This document shows positions 40,320 through 48,699 of a stretch of DNA of 64,000 nucleotides, one piece after another (the stretch's first letter is position 1; each line of letters begins with the position of its first letter). A program made the translations under genes and the position numbers. Below the pieces are notes generated by a model that did no database searches, was not told where the DNA came from, and worked only from the letters and a program-made list of their open reading frames with translations. Origin of the DNA: Fimbriimonadaceae bacterium (GTDB taxonomy: Bacteria; Armatimonadota; Fimbriimonadia; Fimbriimonadales; Fimbriimonadaceae); NCBI GenBank assembly GCA_023957775.1, contig JAMLGR010000014.1:1-64000 (forward strand). Reading direction: 5' to 3'.

Positions 40320-41114
40320 TTACAGCTTCTTCAAAATGGCCAACATCCGGAGCCACGCCTTGTTGCGCCCCTCTTTGTTGGCGGCTTGCGCGTCGGGTTG
40401 TTCGCCGCTCCGCATGAAACCGTGTCCCGCGCCCTCGTAGACGACGGGTTCGTACGTCTTGCCGGCGGCCTTCATCAATCGCTCGCTCTCGGGAATGGTC
40501 GAGCTGACGCGGTTGTCGTTTCCGCCATAGAATCCATAGACGGGACACTGGATTTTGGCGAGCAGGGCGGGGTCGGTCGGCCCCGTGCCGTAGAACGGAA
40601 GCGCCGCGGAGAGATCCTTGCGCGCCGTCGCAAAGAGAAACGTCTGTGTCCCGCCCCAACAGAACCCCGCCACCGCGAGTTTGCCGTTTGCCGAGGGGAG
40701 TCTCTTTCCGTAGTCGCAGGCGGCGTTGAGATCGCCGATCACCTGCTGGGAGGGGAGGCCGCTGATCGCTTCACGAATCTTTCCGACGTCGGGAAAGGAG
40801 TCGGACCTGCCGCCGTTCGGACCCATGCCCGACAACAGGTCGGGGGCGATGGCGATGTAGCCGTACTCGGCCAGTCGGTCGGCGACGGACATGACCCAGT
40901 CGGACATTCCCATGATCTCGTGGATGACGATCACGACGGGGGCCTTCTCCTTGCGCTCCGGATAGACGACGAAGCACTTCACCTTGCGCGGACCGTTGTC
41001 GACGGACACCCACTCCTGGTGGCGGGGCGACGCGTCGACGCGCTCCTTGGCCCAATCCTGGGCGAAACCGGACGCGGCGACGAGCAGGGCGGCGGTCAAG
41101 GCAAGCAGTCTCAT
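40320..41114 (-). CDS. Dienelactone hydrolase family protein, exported
   Basis: The 264-residue protein has a signal peptide (MRLLALTAALLVAASGFAQ) and a dienelactone-hydrolase-type alpha/beta fold. The triad is Cys in AGFCWGG, Asp in GGNDNRV and His in GAGHGF. The early IHEIMGMSDWV and APDLLSG are typical. The substrate is not predicted. TAGAAT ends six bases before the ATG. The next minus-strand gene upstream ends 25 bases before the start, so this promoter lies in the gap between the two. Confidence 0.9.
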   Translation of the reverse strand: MRLLALTAALLVAASGFAQDWAKERVDASPRHQEWVSVDNGPRKVKCFVVYPERKEKAPVVIVIHEIMGMSDWVMSVADRLAEYGYIAIAPDLLSGMGPNGGRSDSFPDVGKIREAISGLPSQQVIGDLNAACDYGKRLPSANGKLAVAGFCWGGTQTFLFATARKDLSAALPFYGTGPTDPALLAKIQCPVYGFYGGNDNRVSSTIPESERLMKAAGKTYEPVVYEGAGHGFMRSGEQPDAQAANKEGRNKAWLRMLAILKKL

Positions 41115-41120
41115 ATCCCC

Positions 41121-41126
41121 ATTCTA
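41121..41126 (-). promoter_or_regulatory. -10 element of the dienelactone hydrolase gene, leaderless type
   Basis: TAGAAT on the minus strand ends six bases before the ATG at 41114. Confidence 0.5.
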
Positions 41127-41139
41127 CGAGATCGTCCCT

Positions 41140-41574
41140 TCAGGGGAGAAGCGCGGGTGGTGGCTCCGTAGTGATCACGACCAGCTTCTCGATCCCGTTC
41201 CAGACGACCTTGGCGCCGAGCGCCTCGCTGATGAAGCGCAGCGGGATCAGGGTGCTGCCCTCGATGATCTGGGGAGCGACGTCGAGGATGACGGGCACAT
41301 CGTTGCGCAGGGCGGTCGTCTCTCCGATGCGCATCCAGATGTGGCGGCCTTCCTTCTCGGCGGTCACAACCTTCTTCTCGTCGTCCCAAGTCACGGTGGC
41401 GCCAAGCTGTTCGAACACGCTCCGTACCGGAACGAGCACGCGTCCGTCCCGGATTTGGGGTGGCGTGCCGTCGTAGGTGCCGGGGACTCCGTTCACCTCG
41501 ACGCGAACGATCTGGCCCTGGCCCATCGGGAGGGCGACCACCGCGGCCACGACGCAAGTCAGCAACGTGTTCAT
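41140..41574 (-). CDS. Copper amine oxidase N-terminal (stalk) domain protein
   Basis: The 144-residue protein has a signal peptide (MNTLLTCVVAAVVALPMGQG) and then one stalk domain with paired repeats: VNGVPGTYDGTPPQIRDGRV, LVPVRSVFEQLGATVTWDDE, then VILDVAPQIIEGSTLIPLRF and ISEALGAKVVWNGIE. This domain usually attaches catalytic partners to the cell surface, but here it stands alone. A secreted wall-associated role is inferred. AATAAT ends seven bases before the ATG at 41574; longer in-frame starts run into the divergent protease gene and were rejected. Confidence 0.85.
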   Translation of the reverse strand: MNTLLTCVVAAVVALPMGQGQIVRVEVNGVPGTYDGTPPQIRDGRVLVPVRSVFEQLGATVTWDDEKKVVTAEKEGRHIWMRIGETTALRNDVPVILDVAPQIIEGSTLIPLRFISEALGAKVVWNGIEKLVVITTEPPPALLP

Positions 41575-41581
41575 CGATTCG

Positions 41582-41587
41582 ATTATT
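41582..41587 (-). promoter_or_regulatory. -10 element of the stalk-domain gene, leaderless type
   Basis: AATAAT on the minus strand ends seven bases before the ATG at 41574. Confidence 0.45.
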
Positions 41588-41641
41588 CCCGACTTTGCCA
41601 CAATGGGGACGGACGCGCGGCCAATCGCGCTGGAGGATTGA

Positions 41642-42481
41642 ATGCGTTGGAAGGGACGGCGCGAGAGCGGCAACATCGAGGATCGCCGCGGGGCGAGGAC
41701 GACGGCGGTCGGCGGGGGAATCGGGGTGGTGGTCCTCCTCCTGATCGCCTGGGCGCTCGGCGGGGACCCGGTGCAATTGCTGTCGCAGTTGAGCGAGGGC
41801 GGCGTGCAACAGGGCCAGAGCGCACCCGACCCGGCGGAGGAGCCGCTGCGGGAGTTCGTCGCGGTGACCCTGGCGGATACGGAGCAGGTTTGGAACGAGT
41901 TGCTCCCCCAACAGGCGGGTGTCGCGTACCGCGAGCCCAAGCTGGTGCTCTTCACGGACCGGGTTCAGAGCGCGTGCGGGTTGGCGGGGGCGGCGGTCGG
42001 TCCGTTCTACTGTCCCGAAGATGAAGATGTGTACCTCGACCTCGGATTCTTCGAGACGCTTTCCAAGCGTTTGGGCGCCAAGGGGGATTTTGCCAGGGCG
42101 TACGTGGTCGCCCACGAGGTGGGCCACCATGTGCAGAAGATATTGGGCACGATGGAACGGGTCGACGCCCAAAGACGGCGATTGAGCGAGCGCGAAGCCA
42201 ATGCTCTGACGGTCCGCCTCGAACTGCAGGCGGACTTCTACGCGGGCGTGTGGGCCCATCACGCCCGGTCGGTCGCGGGGCTGGACGAAGCCGACATCCG
42301 CGAAGCGATCGAAGCCGCGGGAGCGATCGGAGACGACACGCTTCAGATGAAGGCTCGCGGGGAGGTGGTGCCCGACGCGTTCACGCACGGCACCAGCGCG
42401 CAGCGCACCCGCTGGTTTCTCCGAGGATGGGAGACCGGTCGGTTGTCCGAAGGCGACACGTTTGCGGCGCGGTCGCTCTAG
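41642..42481 (+). CDS. YpfJ-type neutral zinc metallopeptidase
   Basis: The 279-residue protein matches the YpfJ family (zinc_peptidase, PF04228). A basic N-terminus MRWKGRRESGNIEDRRG is followed by one membrane helix (TAVGGGIGVVVLLLIAWALG). The catalytic domain has VQSACGLAGAAVGPFYCPED, DVYLDLGFF, the zinc motif VVAHEVGHHVQ, and ELQADFYAGVWAHHA with the third ligand. It ends GTSAQRTRWFLRGWETG. It is probably membrane-anchored with the protease outside. GGAGG lies five bases before the ATG. It is divergent from the stalk-domain gene. Confidence 0.95.
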   Translation: MRWKGRRESGNIEDRRGARTTAVGGGIGVVVLLLIAWALGGDPVQLLSQLSEGGVQQGQSAPDPAEEPLREFVAVTLADTEQVWNELLPQQAGVAYREPKLVLFTDRVQSACGLAGAAVGPFYCPEDEDVYLDLGFFETLSKRLGAKGDFARAYVVAHEVGHHVQKILGTMERVDAQRRRLSEREANALTVRLELQADFYAGVWAHHARSVAGLDEADIREAIEAAGAIGDDTLQMKARGEVVPDAFTHGTSAQRTRWFLRGWETGRLSEGDTFAARSL

Positions 42482-42615
42482 GTTTTGTTCGAACCCGCAA
42501 TTTTGCGGGGGTCAGGCCGCGGCAAAATCGGATACGGTGGACAGGCGGCACCTAGCCGCGCGGGGTGGCCTGTTCCCCCGTTCGAGCGGGCGAAAGAAAG
42601 CGCGAGGGGGGTGGT

Positions 42616-42660
42616 GCAAGCCGCCCCCGGCTTTCGGCGGGCGGGCAGTTTTCGTTTTTT
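42616..42660 (+). terminator. Likely terminator of the YpfJ gene
   Basis: A GC-rich hairpin with arms near CCGCCCCCG and CGGCGGGCGG is followed by TTTTCGTTTTTTT. Confidence 0.7.
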
Positions 42661-42804
42661 TGCGAATTCCCGCGAATTTCGTGAGCAATACGGACGGTTG
42701 AGCCCGTCCTTCAATTGCCGTGCCCTGCGGTGCATCTTGAGCTTCGTGGGGTTATAATGCGGTCATCGTGTCGCGCACGTCTTCGACGCTACGGTCGAAC
42801 CTGT

Positions 42805-42833
42805 TTGACATGATGGAGTTGGGCACTTATACT
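42805..42833 (+). promoter_or_regulatory. Near-consensus sigma-70 promoter
   Basis: TTGACA and TATACT are separated by exactly 17 bases. The expected start is near 42840, with GAGAGG at 42839-42844 before a GTG at 42855. This promoter lies inside the longest reading frame of the next gene and argues for a shorter protein. Confidence 0.65.
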
Positions 42834-42854
42834 CGGGCGAGAGGTGTGTTGATC

Positions 42855-45800
42855 GTGTTTGGAAAGACTAAGCACCGCGGGTGTCGCGGATTGCTCTCAG
42901 GGTTCATGGTGATGGGGCTGCTGGCCCTATCGGGATCGGGTTGGGCGGGCGGCGGCCAGAAGCTGTCTGCGAAGCCAGTCGATCGCGTCACCCAGGAGCA
43001 GATGCAGAAGCGCCTGCGCGTCTCGGCGCAGCAGTTCAGGGAGAACAAGGGCCAGTGGGATTCCCGCGCCCGGTTCCTCTTGCAGGCAAAAGGCGTGGAC
43101 GTGTGGGTGACCGATTCCGGTCTGGTGTTCGATCACTATCGAAGCACCGAGAAGGACGGCGCCCACGGGCGGAAAGGCAACGTCGTGGGCCTCGAGTTCC
43201 TTGGAGCGGCTCTCCATCCCGCCGTCGAGGGCGAAGGCCCCGGCCGCATGGTCTGGAGCTACGCCAACGAGAACGGGAAGGTCAACGGCGTGCGCGGTTT
43301 CGAAGAGACGACGACGCGCTCCCTCTATCCCGGGATCGATCTTCGCACCTATGTCGAGAACGGCTCGCCCCGTTACGATCTCATCGTTGCACCCGGAGCC
43401 GACCCGAGCTCCATCAAGATGGCGATTCGCGGAGCCCAATCCGTCGACGTGAACCAGAAGGCCGAACTGGAAATCGGTACGAGCCTTGGGACGGTCAAGC
43501 ACGGAAGCCTCGTTGCGTACCAGATGGTGAACGGCCACCGCTCCCCGGTCCCCGTCCGCTTCGACCTCTCTGCGGACGGCACGGTCGGATTTGCGCTCGG
43601 CTCCTACGACCCGGCGAAGGCTGTGGTCATCGACCCCCTCGTTTACGGTTCGTACTACGGCGGCGACGACGGGTTCGACATCGTGCGTTCGGTCGTGGCC
43701 GACGAGGATGGCGGCGTGTACCTGACCGGTTCCACGCAAGCGTCCATGTTCCCCGCGATCTACGGCCCCTACGGATTCGCCATTGCCGGCGGATGGGACA
43801 TGTTCGTCACGAAGTTCCAGGGAGACGCGTATACGCACGACTACTCGGCGCTCGTCGGCGGATCTGCCGACGACATCGGCTCGTTCATCGATGTCGATCC
43901 GTTCGGCAACGTGTGGGTGGTGGGAACGACTGCCTCGGGCAACTTCCCCGGACACAACCGCAACGTTCAGTACCTGTCCCTGACGACGGGGCCTCCTCCT
44001 TCGAGCGGAACCTTCACCCTTCGGTTGTTGGGCCACACCACCTCGATGTTGCCTTACAACGCGAGCGCCACCCAGGTGAAGAACGCGCTCAACGCGCTCC
44101 CGGGAATCTCCGGGGTGCAGGCGACCTCGGTCCAGAACCTGCCGAACGGCACGATCCGGATCGTGCTCCCCTTCCCCGGCACGATCACCGTCCAGAATGC
44201 CGGGATCGCTCCCAGCGCCTATGGGATCACGCAACAACCGGGGACCGTTCCGTTCCTCATGCGGTTTGCCAACAGTCTGATCACGGTGTTGGACCCTCTG
44301 CCGACCACGCTGCTGATGTGGGGTGGCGACAGCGGAAACGGCCTTGAGACGCCCTCCGGCTTCAAGATTGTGCCGAACGACAACCCCGCTCCGACCGATC
44401 CGGTCGAGTTTGTGATCGTTGGCAACACGACGGCGGCCAACCCGTTGCCTGAGAACGGCGGTTCTGTTCCGCTCTCGCAGGATGGCTACATCCTTCGCTA
44501 TACGTTCGACGGGACATCGTTCACGCAGACCGACGGCCGGTACATCAGCGGCAACAATTCGGCGAACGTGATCACGGGTCTTGCCGTCGACCGTTCGGGT
44601 CAGGCCTACGTGGCGGGCACGGTGGGTTACAACTCCAACGTGGACACCTCGGTGTTTGCGGCGTTCGCGACGACGGGCAACGTGTTCCCCGGAGGCCGCC
44701 TCCTGCGCCTCAACGACGCGTTCATCCGGAAGTACGACCGCAGCGGAACCATCCTCTATTCGGCGCTCATCGGAGGCAACGGAAGAGATTCCGGCGCGGG
44801 CGTCGCCATCGACGCGGCGGGCAACGCCTACGTCACCGGCATCGCCTCCTCGTTCAACTTCCCGAGAACTCCGGGAGTTTACGGCGAGAATTTCGGTCCC
44901 GGCGCCCTCGTGTTCTGCACGAAGGTGAACCTCGACGCGTCGCAGATCGTTTACTCGACGCACCTGCGGACCACCCCGCCGGTGAGTGTCAGCGGCATCG
45001 CCGTCGACAACTCCGGCAATGCGTACATTTCGGGCATCGCCAGCTTTACGCTGACGTTCCCGGTCCCAGCGGGAGATCCCAACGAACCGACGAGCGCAAG
45101 CTTCGGTGCCGTGCCGACGACGACGGATGGCCTGCGAACGACCTACACGTCGCCGCAGCCGCCCGAGTTGCCGACGGACGACGGGTTCCTGTTGGTGCTC
45201 AACGCCAACGCCTCCAACCTGCTCTACGGGACGTACATCGGCGACAACCTCGACGAGTTTGTCTACGCGCCGTACACGGACCGCTTGGGCGACGTGTGGG
45301 TGTTCGGCTACTCGGACTCGTTCCGTCTCTATCAGCGCGTTTCGAGCACGGGCACGATCAAGCAGTACGTCTCAACCGGTCAGTTGGCCAACGAGTTCCT
45401 GTCGGAGTTCGCCTTCAAGCGAACCGGCGACGCCTTCGGGACCACGGCCATTCCGGGCGTTCTGTACGGCCTTCGCGAGTCGCCGTTCACGGCACCCGCG
45501 ACCATCACGACTCAGAACCGCCGAGACGGCTTCCTCATCAAGCTGAGGCTCGGCCTGCCTACGATCGGCAGCCTCGTGCTGACACCCAACTCGGTGGCGG
45601 GCGGCCTCGGCGCCTCGTCCACCGGTACGGTGAACCTCACGCTTCCGGCTCCGGCGGGCGGCATCGACGTCGTGCTCACGCTCGACAATGAGGCGGCAAC
45701 CTTCTCCGGTTCTGGATTCCAGGACACGATGGTGCTCACGATCCCAGGGGGCCAGCAGTCGGCCAACTTCGACGTGTTCACCGAAGCCGTGACCCAGACG

Positions 45801-47309
45801 ACCAACGTCAACATCAGGGCCACGCTGGAAGGCAACTTCGTCAACCGAGTCCTGACCGTGCAGCCGTGGCTGACGCAGGTCACGGTCAGCCCGAACTCGA
45901 TCGTCGGCGGCAATCAGGTCACAGGTAGAGTCCGACTCTTCCAGCCGGCCATCACCGACATCACGGTGGACCTCTCCACAGACAACTCGAGTCTCCTGAG
46001 CTTCCCGAACGGAGCGACGGTCATCGTTCCCGCCGGGCAGGACACCGCGACCTTCCTGGTCGATACGGAGGGTGTTGGCGCCCAAACGGTGGCTAACGTG
46101 ACGGCGACCCTGTTGGGAGTTGGCAAGAGCCAGCCGGTGACCGTGTTGCCGGCCAATCTGGTCAACGTCACCTTCAATCCCACCCGGGTTACCGGAGGCA
46201 CGGCGGCGACGGGAACGGTCACCCTCGACGGAAAGACCGGTACCGCGTTCGACGTCGATCTGACGATCGATGCGGGAACTGCGGGCTACCAGATCATTCC
46301 GACGACGATCACCTTCAACCCGGGCGACACCTCGAAGAGCTTCACCGTCCAGACGGTGTACGAGCCGGTCGACACCCAACGCAAGATCACCGCGACGCGA
46401 CCGCAGCAGGGCGGCTACTCGGCCCAGAGCCGGGTCGGCACGCTCTTCATCGACGCGTCCGAACTCATCGCGTTCACCATCGACAAGACGCAGGTCAACG
46501 TCGGGGAGAACGCGACCGGAACGGTCAGCCTCAGCAAGGCGGCCGGTACCGGAGGGGCGGTGGTCAACCTCTCGGCGAGCAACAGCCTGGTCACCGTGCC
46601 GGCGACCGTGACGATCCCCGCGGGTTCGACCACGGGCACCTTCACGATCACGACGACCACGGGTGCCGTTCTGGGCGACCAGACGGTGGACATCACGGCC
46701 TCGCGCGGCCCGGTTTCGATCGTTCGGACCCTGACCGTGTTGAGTTCCACGCTCGGTCTGTCGCTCAACCCGACGTCGGTGGTGGGCGGCGACAGTTCGA
46801 CCGGAACGGTGTCGCTCGGTGCGGCCGTTTCGAGCGATGTGATCGTGAGCCTGAGCAGCAACAACGGAGCTGCCACCGTCCCTGCGACGGTGACTATCCC
46901 GACCGGGGCTTCGTCTGCGACCTTCACGGTCAATACGTCGATCGTCTCGTCCAACGTGAACGCGGACATTACGGCCACCGCCGGAGCCTTGAGCTCGACT
47001 GCGACGCTCCAGATTCGTGCGGTCGGCGTGGTCGGCATCTCGTTCACGCCGCCGAAGGTGCGCGGTGGATCCACCTCGATCTGCCGCGTCACGCTGGACT
47101 CGCCGGCGCCGGCCGGCGGAGTCGTGGTGAGCCTCAGCCAGTCCAACCCGCTCGTGGCGACGATTCCCTCGTCGATCACGATCCCGGCGGGTGCGACCTA
47201 CCTGGAGTTCACCGTCCAAACGCGGCGCGTTTCGCGGACCCTGGCCACCCTGGTGACCGCGACGCGAGGCACCACGAGCGTCTCCGCGATCCTCACCGCC
47301 ACGCGGTAG
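42855..47309 (+). CDS. Secreted SBBP beta-propeller protein with Ig-like repeats
   Basis: The ~1484-residue protein has a signal peptide (GLLSGFMVMGLLALSGSGWA after basic residues). An N-terminal domain with ENKGQWDSRARFLLQAKG and YPGIDLRTYVENGSPRYDL is of the kind that precedes SBBP repeats. SBBP-type propeller blades follow (SVVADEDGGVYLTGSTQ, GLAVDRSGQAYVAGTVG, VAIDAAGNAYVTGIAS). The last ~570 residues hold about six Ig-like repeats of ~85 residues with the pattern LNPTSVVGGDSSTGTVSL, VTIPTGASSATFTV. It is probably a large surface or matrix protein. No sorting tail is seen. A GTG at 42768 behind TATAAT would add 29 residues, but these do not fit a signal peptide. Confidence 0.85.
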   Translation: MFGKTKHRGCRGLLSGFMVMGLLALSGSGWAGGGQKLSAKPVDRVTQEQMQKRLRVSAQQFRENKGQWDSRARFLLQAKGVDVWVTDSGLVFDHYRSTEKDGAHGRKGNVVGLEFLGAALHPAVEGEGPGRMVWSYANENGKVNGVRGFEETTTRSLYPGIDLRTYVENGSPRYDLIVAPGADPSSIKMAIRGAQSVDVNQKAELEIGTSLGTVKHGSLVAYQMVNGHRSPVPVRFDLSADGTVGFALGSYDPAKAVVIDPLVYGSYYGGDDGFDIVRSVVADEDGGVYLTGSTQASMFPAIYGPYGFAIAGGWDMFVTKFQGDAYTHDYSALVGGSADDIGSFIDVDPFGNVWVVGTTASGNFPGHNRNVQYLSLTTGPPPSSGTFTLRLLGHTTSMLPYNASATQVKNALNALPGISGVQATSVQNLPNGTIRIVLPFPGTITVQNAGIAPSAYGITQQPGTVPFLMRFANSLITVLDPLPTTLLMWGGDSGNGLETPSGFKIVPNDNPAPTDPVEFVIVGNTTAANPLPENGGSVPLSQDGYILRYTFDGTSFTQTDGRYISGNNSANVITGLAVDRSGQAYVAGTVGYNSNVDTSVFAAFATTGNVFPGGRLLRLNDAFIRKYDRSGTILYSALIGGNGRDSGAGVAIDAAGNAYVTGIASSFNFPRTPGVYGENFGPGALVFCTKVNLDASQIVYSTHLRTTPPVSVSGIAVDNSGNAYISGIASFTLTFPVPAGDPNEPTSASFGAVPTTTDGLRTTYTSPQPPELPTDDGFLLVLNANASNLLYGTYIGDNLDEFVYAPYTDRLGDVWVFGYSDSFRLYQRVSSTGTIKQYVSTGQLANEFLSEFAFKRTGDAFGTTAIPGVLYGLRESPFTAPATITTQNRRDGFLIKLRLGLPTIGSLVLTPNSVAGGLGASSTGTVNLTLPAPAGGIDVVLTLDNEAATFSGSGFQDTMVLTIPGGQQSANFDVFTEAVTQTTNVNIRATLEGNFVNRVLTVQPWLTQVTVSPNSIVGGNQVTGRVRLFQPAITDITVDLSTDNSSLLSFPNGATVIVPAGQDTATFLVDTEGVGAQTVANVTATLLGVGKSQPVTVLPANLVNVTFNPTRVTGGTAATGTVTLDGKTGTAFDVDLTIDAGTAGYQIIPTTITFNPGDTSKSFTVQTVYEPVDTQRKITATRPQQGGYSAQSRVGTLFIDASELIAFTIDKTQVNVGENATGTVSLSKAAGTGGAVVNLSASNSLVTVPATVTIPAGSTTGTFTITTTTGAVLGDQTVDITASRGPVSIVRTLTVLSSTLGLSLNPTSVVGGDSSTGTVSLGAAVSSDVIVSLSSNNGAATVPATVTIPTGASSATFTVNTSIVSSNVNADITATAGALSSTATLQIRAVGVVGISFTPPKVRGGSTSICRVTLDSPAPAGGVVVSLSQSNPLVATIPSSITIPAGATYLEFTVQTRRVSRTLATLVTATRGTTSVSAILTATR

Positions 47310-47327
47310 GGAACCGGAGAACAAGCG

Positions 47328-47362
47328 AAAGGGCCGATGACCAGATTGGTCGTCGGCCCTTT
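47328..47362. terminator. Bidirectional-looking terminator hairpin
   Basis: AAAGGGCCGA pairs perfectly with TCGGCCCTTT, extended by GACCA and TGGTC in the loop region. It follows the repeat-protein gene by 18 bases. Confidence 0.75.
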
Positions 47363-47415
47363 GCGTTTGACCGAGGTCCCACTGCGGATTCGCGTCCCTC
47401 GGGTAAAACGGTCCC

Positions 47416-47610
47416 GTGAAGCTCGGAGAAGGGTTCCTGCTCGGGATGATCGTCGGTACGGCGACCGGCGTGCTGCTCACACGCGCGCACCGCGTGTGGG
47501 AAGAGGATGCCGAATCGCTCTCCGAAAGGCTCACGGATTACGTGGGCGAACTCGAAGAGCGGATCTCCGTGTTGGAAGACCGGACGGTGAAGGCAACGAA
47601 ACGGCCCTGA
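47416..47610 (+). CDS. Small YtxH-like membrane protein, 64 aa
   Basis: The protein has one glycine-rich N-terminal membrane helix (GFLLGMIVGTATGVLLTRAH) followed by an acidic coiled-coil segment (EEDAESLSERLTDYVGELEE, RISVLEDR). This is the layout of YtxH/DUF-type small membrane proteins. A similar start is seen at 63884. The GTG start follows TAAAAC by six bases; there is no Shine-Dalgarno site. A heptamer array begins right after the stop codon. Confidence 0.7.
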   Translation: MKLGEGFLLGMIVGTATGVLLTRAHRVWEEDAESLSERLTDYVGELEERISVLEDRTVKATKRP

Positions 47611-47611
47611 T

Positions 47612-47657
47612 TGGTTGTTGGGCCTTGGGCCTTGGGTCTTGGTCCTTTGTCCTTGGG
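47612..47657. repeat. Heptamer array, unit TTGGGCC
   Basis: About six units (TTGGGCC, TTGGGCC, TTGGGTC, TTGGTCC, TTTGTCC, TTGGGGG) fill the gap between convergent stop codons. The unit is the reverse complement of the GGCCCAA heptamer at 214-342. Confidence 0.85.
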
Positions 47658-47659
47658 GG

Positions 47660-48247
47660 TTAGCGGGGGTGGCCGTTCTCGTCCAGATCGTAGATGCGCG
47701 GCGCGCCTGTGGCGAGCTCGAGGCCGACCACTTCGTCTCCGGTGAGGTTGTCCAGCTTCATCACGATCGATCGGTTCGAGTTGCCGTGGGCCACGACCAA
47801 CACGTTCTTTCCCTGCCGAATATCGCCCAGGATGCACCGCTCGAAGAAGGGCAGGGTGCGTGCGGCGGTGTCCTTGAGCGACTCGCCCCCCGGAGGCGGC
47901 GTGTCGTAGCTTCGACGCCACAGTTTGACCTGCTCGGGGCCGTACTGCGCGCGAAGCTCGTCCTTGTTCAACCCTTGGAGATCGCCGTAAAACCGCTCGT
48001 TGAGGGCTTGGTCTCGGATGATCGGCAGTTTGACCCCCAACTCCTCCAAGAGGATCTCCAGCGTCCGCTGGGCCCGGGTAAGCGCGCTCGTGTAGGCAAC
48101 ATCGAACGCGATCTCCCGGATCGCGCTTGCGGCCGCCCTGGCCTCCTCCTCGCCCGCAGCCGTCAGGGGAACGTCGACCCAACCGGTGAATCGATTCTCG
48201 AGGTTCCAAAGAGACTGGCCGTGGCGGATGAGAACGAGCTTGGGCAT
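47660..48247 (-). CDS. gpmA: 2,3-bisphosphoglycerate-dependent phosphoglycerate mutase
   Basis: The 195-residue protein is a dPGM of the histidine phosphatase superfamily, interconverting 2- and 3-phosphoglycerate in glycolysis. It has [20 protein letters not shown] with the phospho-His, [40 protein letters not shown] and [11 protein letters not shown] with the second His. The protein is shorter than the ~250-residue E. coli enzyme because it lacks the C-terminal part, as in many dPGMs. TATCCT ends six bases before the ATG. Cytosolic. Confidence 0.95.
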   Translation of the reverse strand: MPKLVLIRHGQSLWNLENRFTGWVDVPLTAAGEEEARAAASAIREIAFDVAYTSALTRAQRTLEILLEELGVKLPIIRDQALNERFYGDLQGLNKDELRAQYGPEQVKLWRRSYDTPPPGGESLKDTAARTLPFFERCILGDIRQGKNVLVVAHGNSNRSIVMKLDNLTGDEVVGLELATGAPRIYDLDENGHPR

Positions 48248-48253
48248 GCCCGA

Positions 48254-48259
48254 AGGATA
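48254..48259 (-). promoter_or_regulatory. -10 element of gpmA, leaderless type
   Basis: TATCCT on the minus strand ends six bases before the ATG at 48247, as at galE and the GHL10 gene. Confidence 0.5.
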
Positions 48260-48267
48260 CTCCAGGG

Positions 48268-48699
48268 CTACTCCAGAAGGAACAGGATGAGATCGGTCTC
48301 GGGATACGCGTCGTAACCCTCGGCTTGGGCCAGACCGCGCAGTTGCCCGCGATGGTACGTGCCGTGGTTGACCACGTGCATCGCCATCTGAGCCAGCGTG
48401 AACGTGGCATCGCCACGACGCAGCGGGACCTGGAACTCCGCATCCAAGTCTTCGGCCTCCACGAACGCCTTCCACGCGTTGGTCGTCTCCGCGAACAGCA
48501 CTTCGAGACCGATGTCGACCCGCGCCTGCACGATTTCGACGCCACACGCCCCCAACCACCAGCGCTGCGTCCCCAAGATGTGTTCGACCACCTTCTGGGC
48601 GCGTCCCATGTCTTGGAATCCTCCCAGGGCCCGAATCCACTGGCGGTTCGCCCAGAGGTCGTAGTCGAATCCTCGGCGAAGGAACTGCGACAACTCCAT
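48268..48699 (-). CDS. DinB family protein
   Basis: The 143-residue protein is a DinB-like four-helix bundle. The metal-site histidines are in [12 protein letters not shown] (first helix pair) and in [13 protein letters not shown] (two further His). [12 protein letters not shown] at the N-terminus is the common opening. The function is unknown; the fold is shared with thiol-dependent transferases. Its ATG overlaps the stop codon of the dihydroorotase-like gene by one base (TGATG), so the two are translationally coupled. Confidence 0.9.
   Translation of the reverse strand: MELSQFLRRGFDYDLWANRQWIRALGGFQDMGRAQKVVEHILGTQRWWLGACGVEIVQARVDIGLEVLFAETTNAWKAFVEAEDLDAEFQVPLRRGDATFTLAQMAMHVVNHGTYHRGQLRGLAQAEGYDAYPETDLILFLLE

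Larger units (their letters stand above)
42482..42854. other. Intergenic region with hairpins and promoter
   Basis: This 373-base gap is rich in inverted repeats: ACAGGC with GCCTGT around an inner hairpin (about 42540-42572), CCCG with CGGG, and the terminator at 42616-42660. GGACGG with CCGTCC follows at 42699-42716. A TATAAT at 42753-42758 and the strong promoter at 42805-42833 follow. A small reading frame through it looks non-coding. Confidence 0.5.

Noticed and set aside
42485-42757. A 90-codon reading frame between the YpfJ and repeat-protein genes
   Set aside because: It passes through the terminator hairpins and their T tract, has an Arg/Pro/Gly-rich translation without domain and has no ribosome site.
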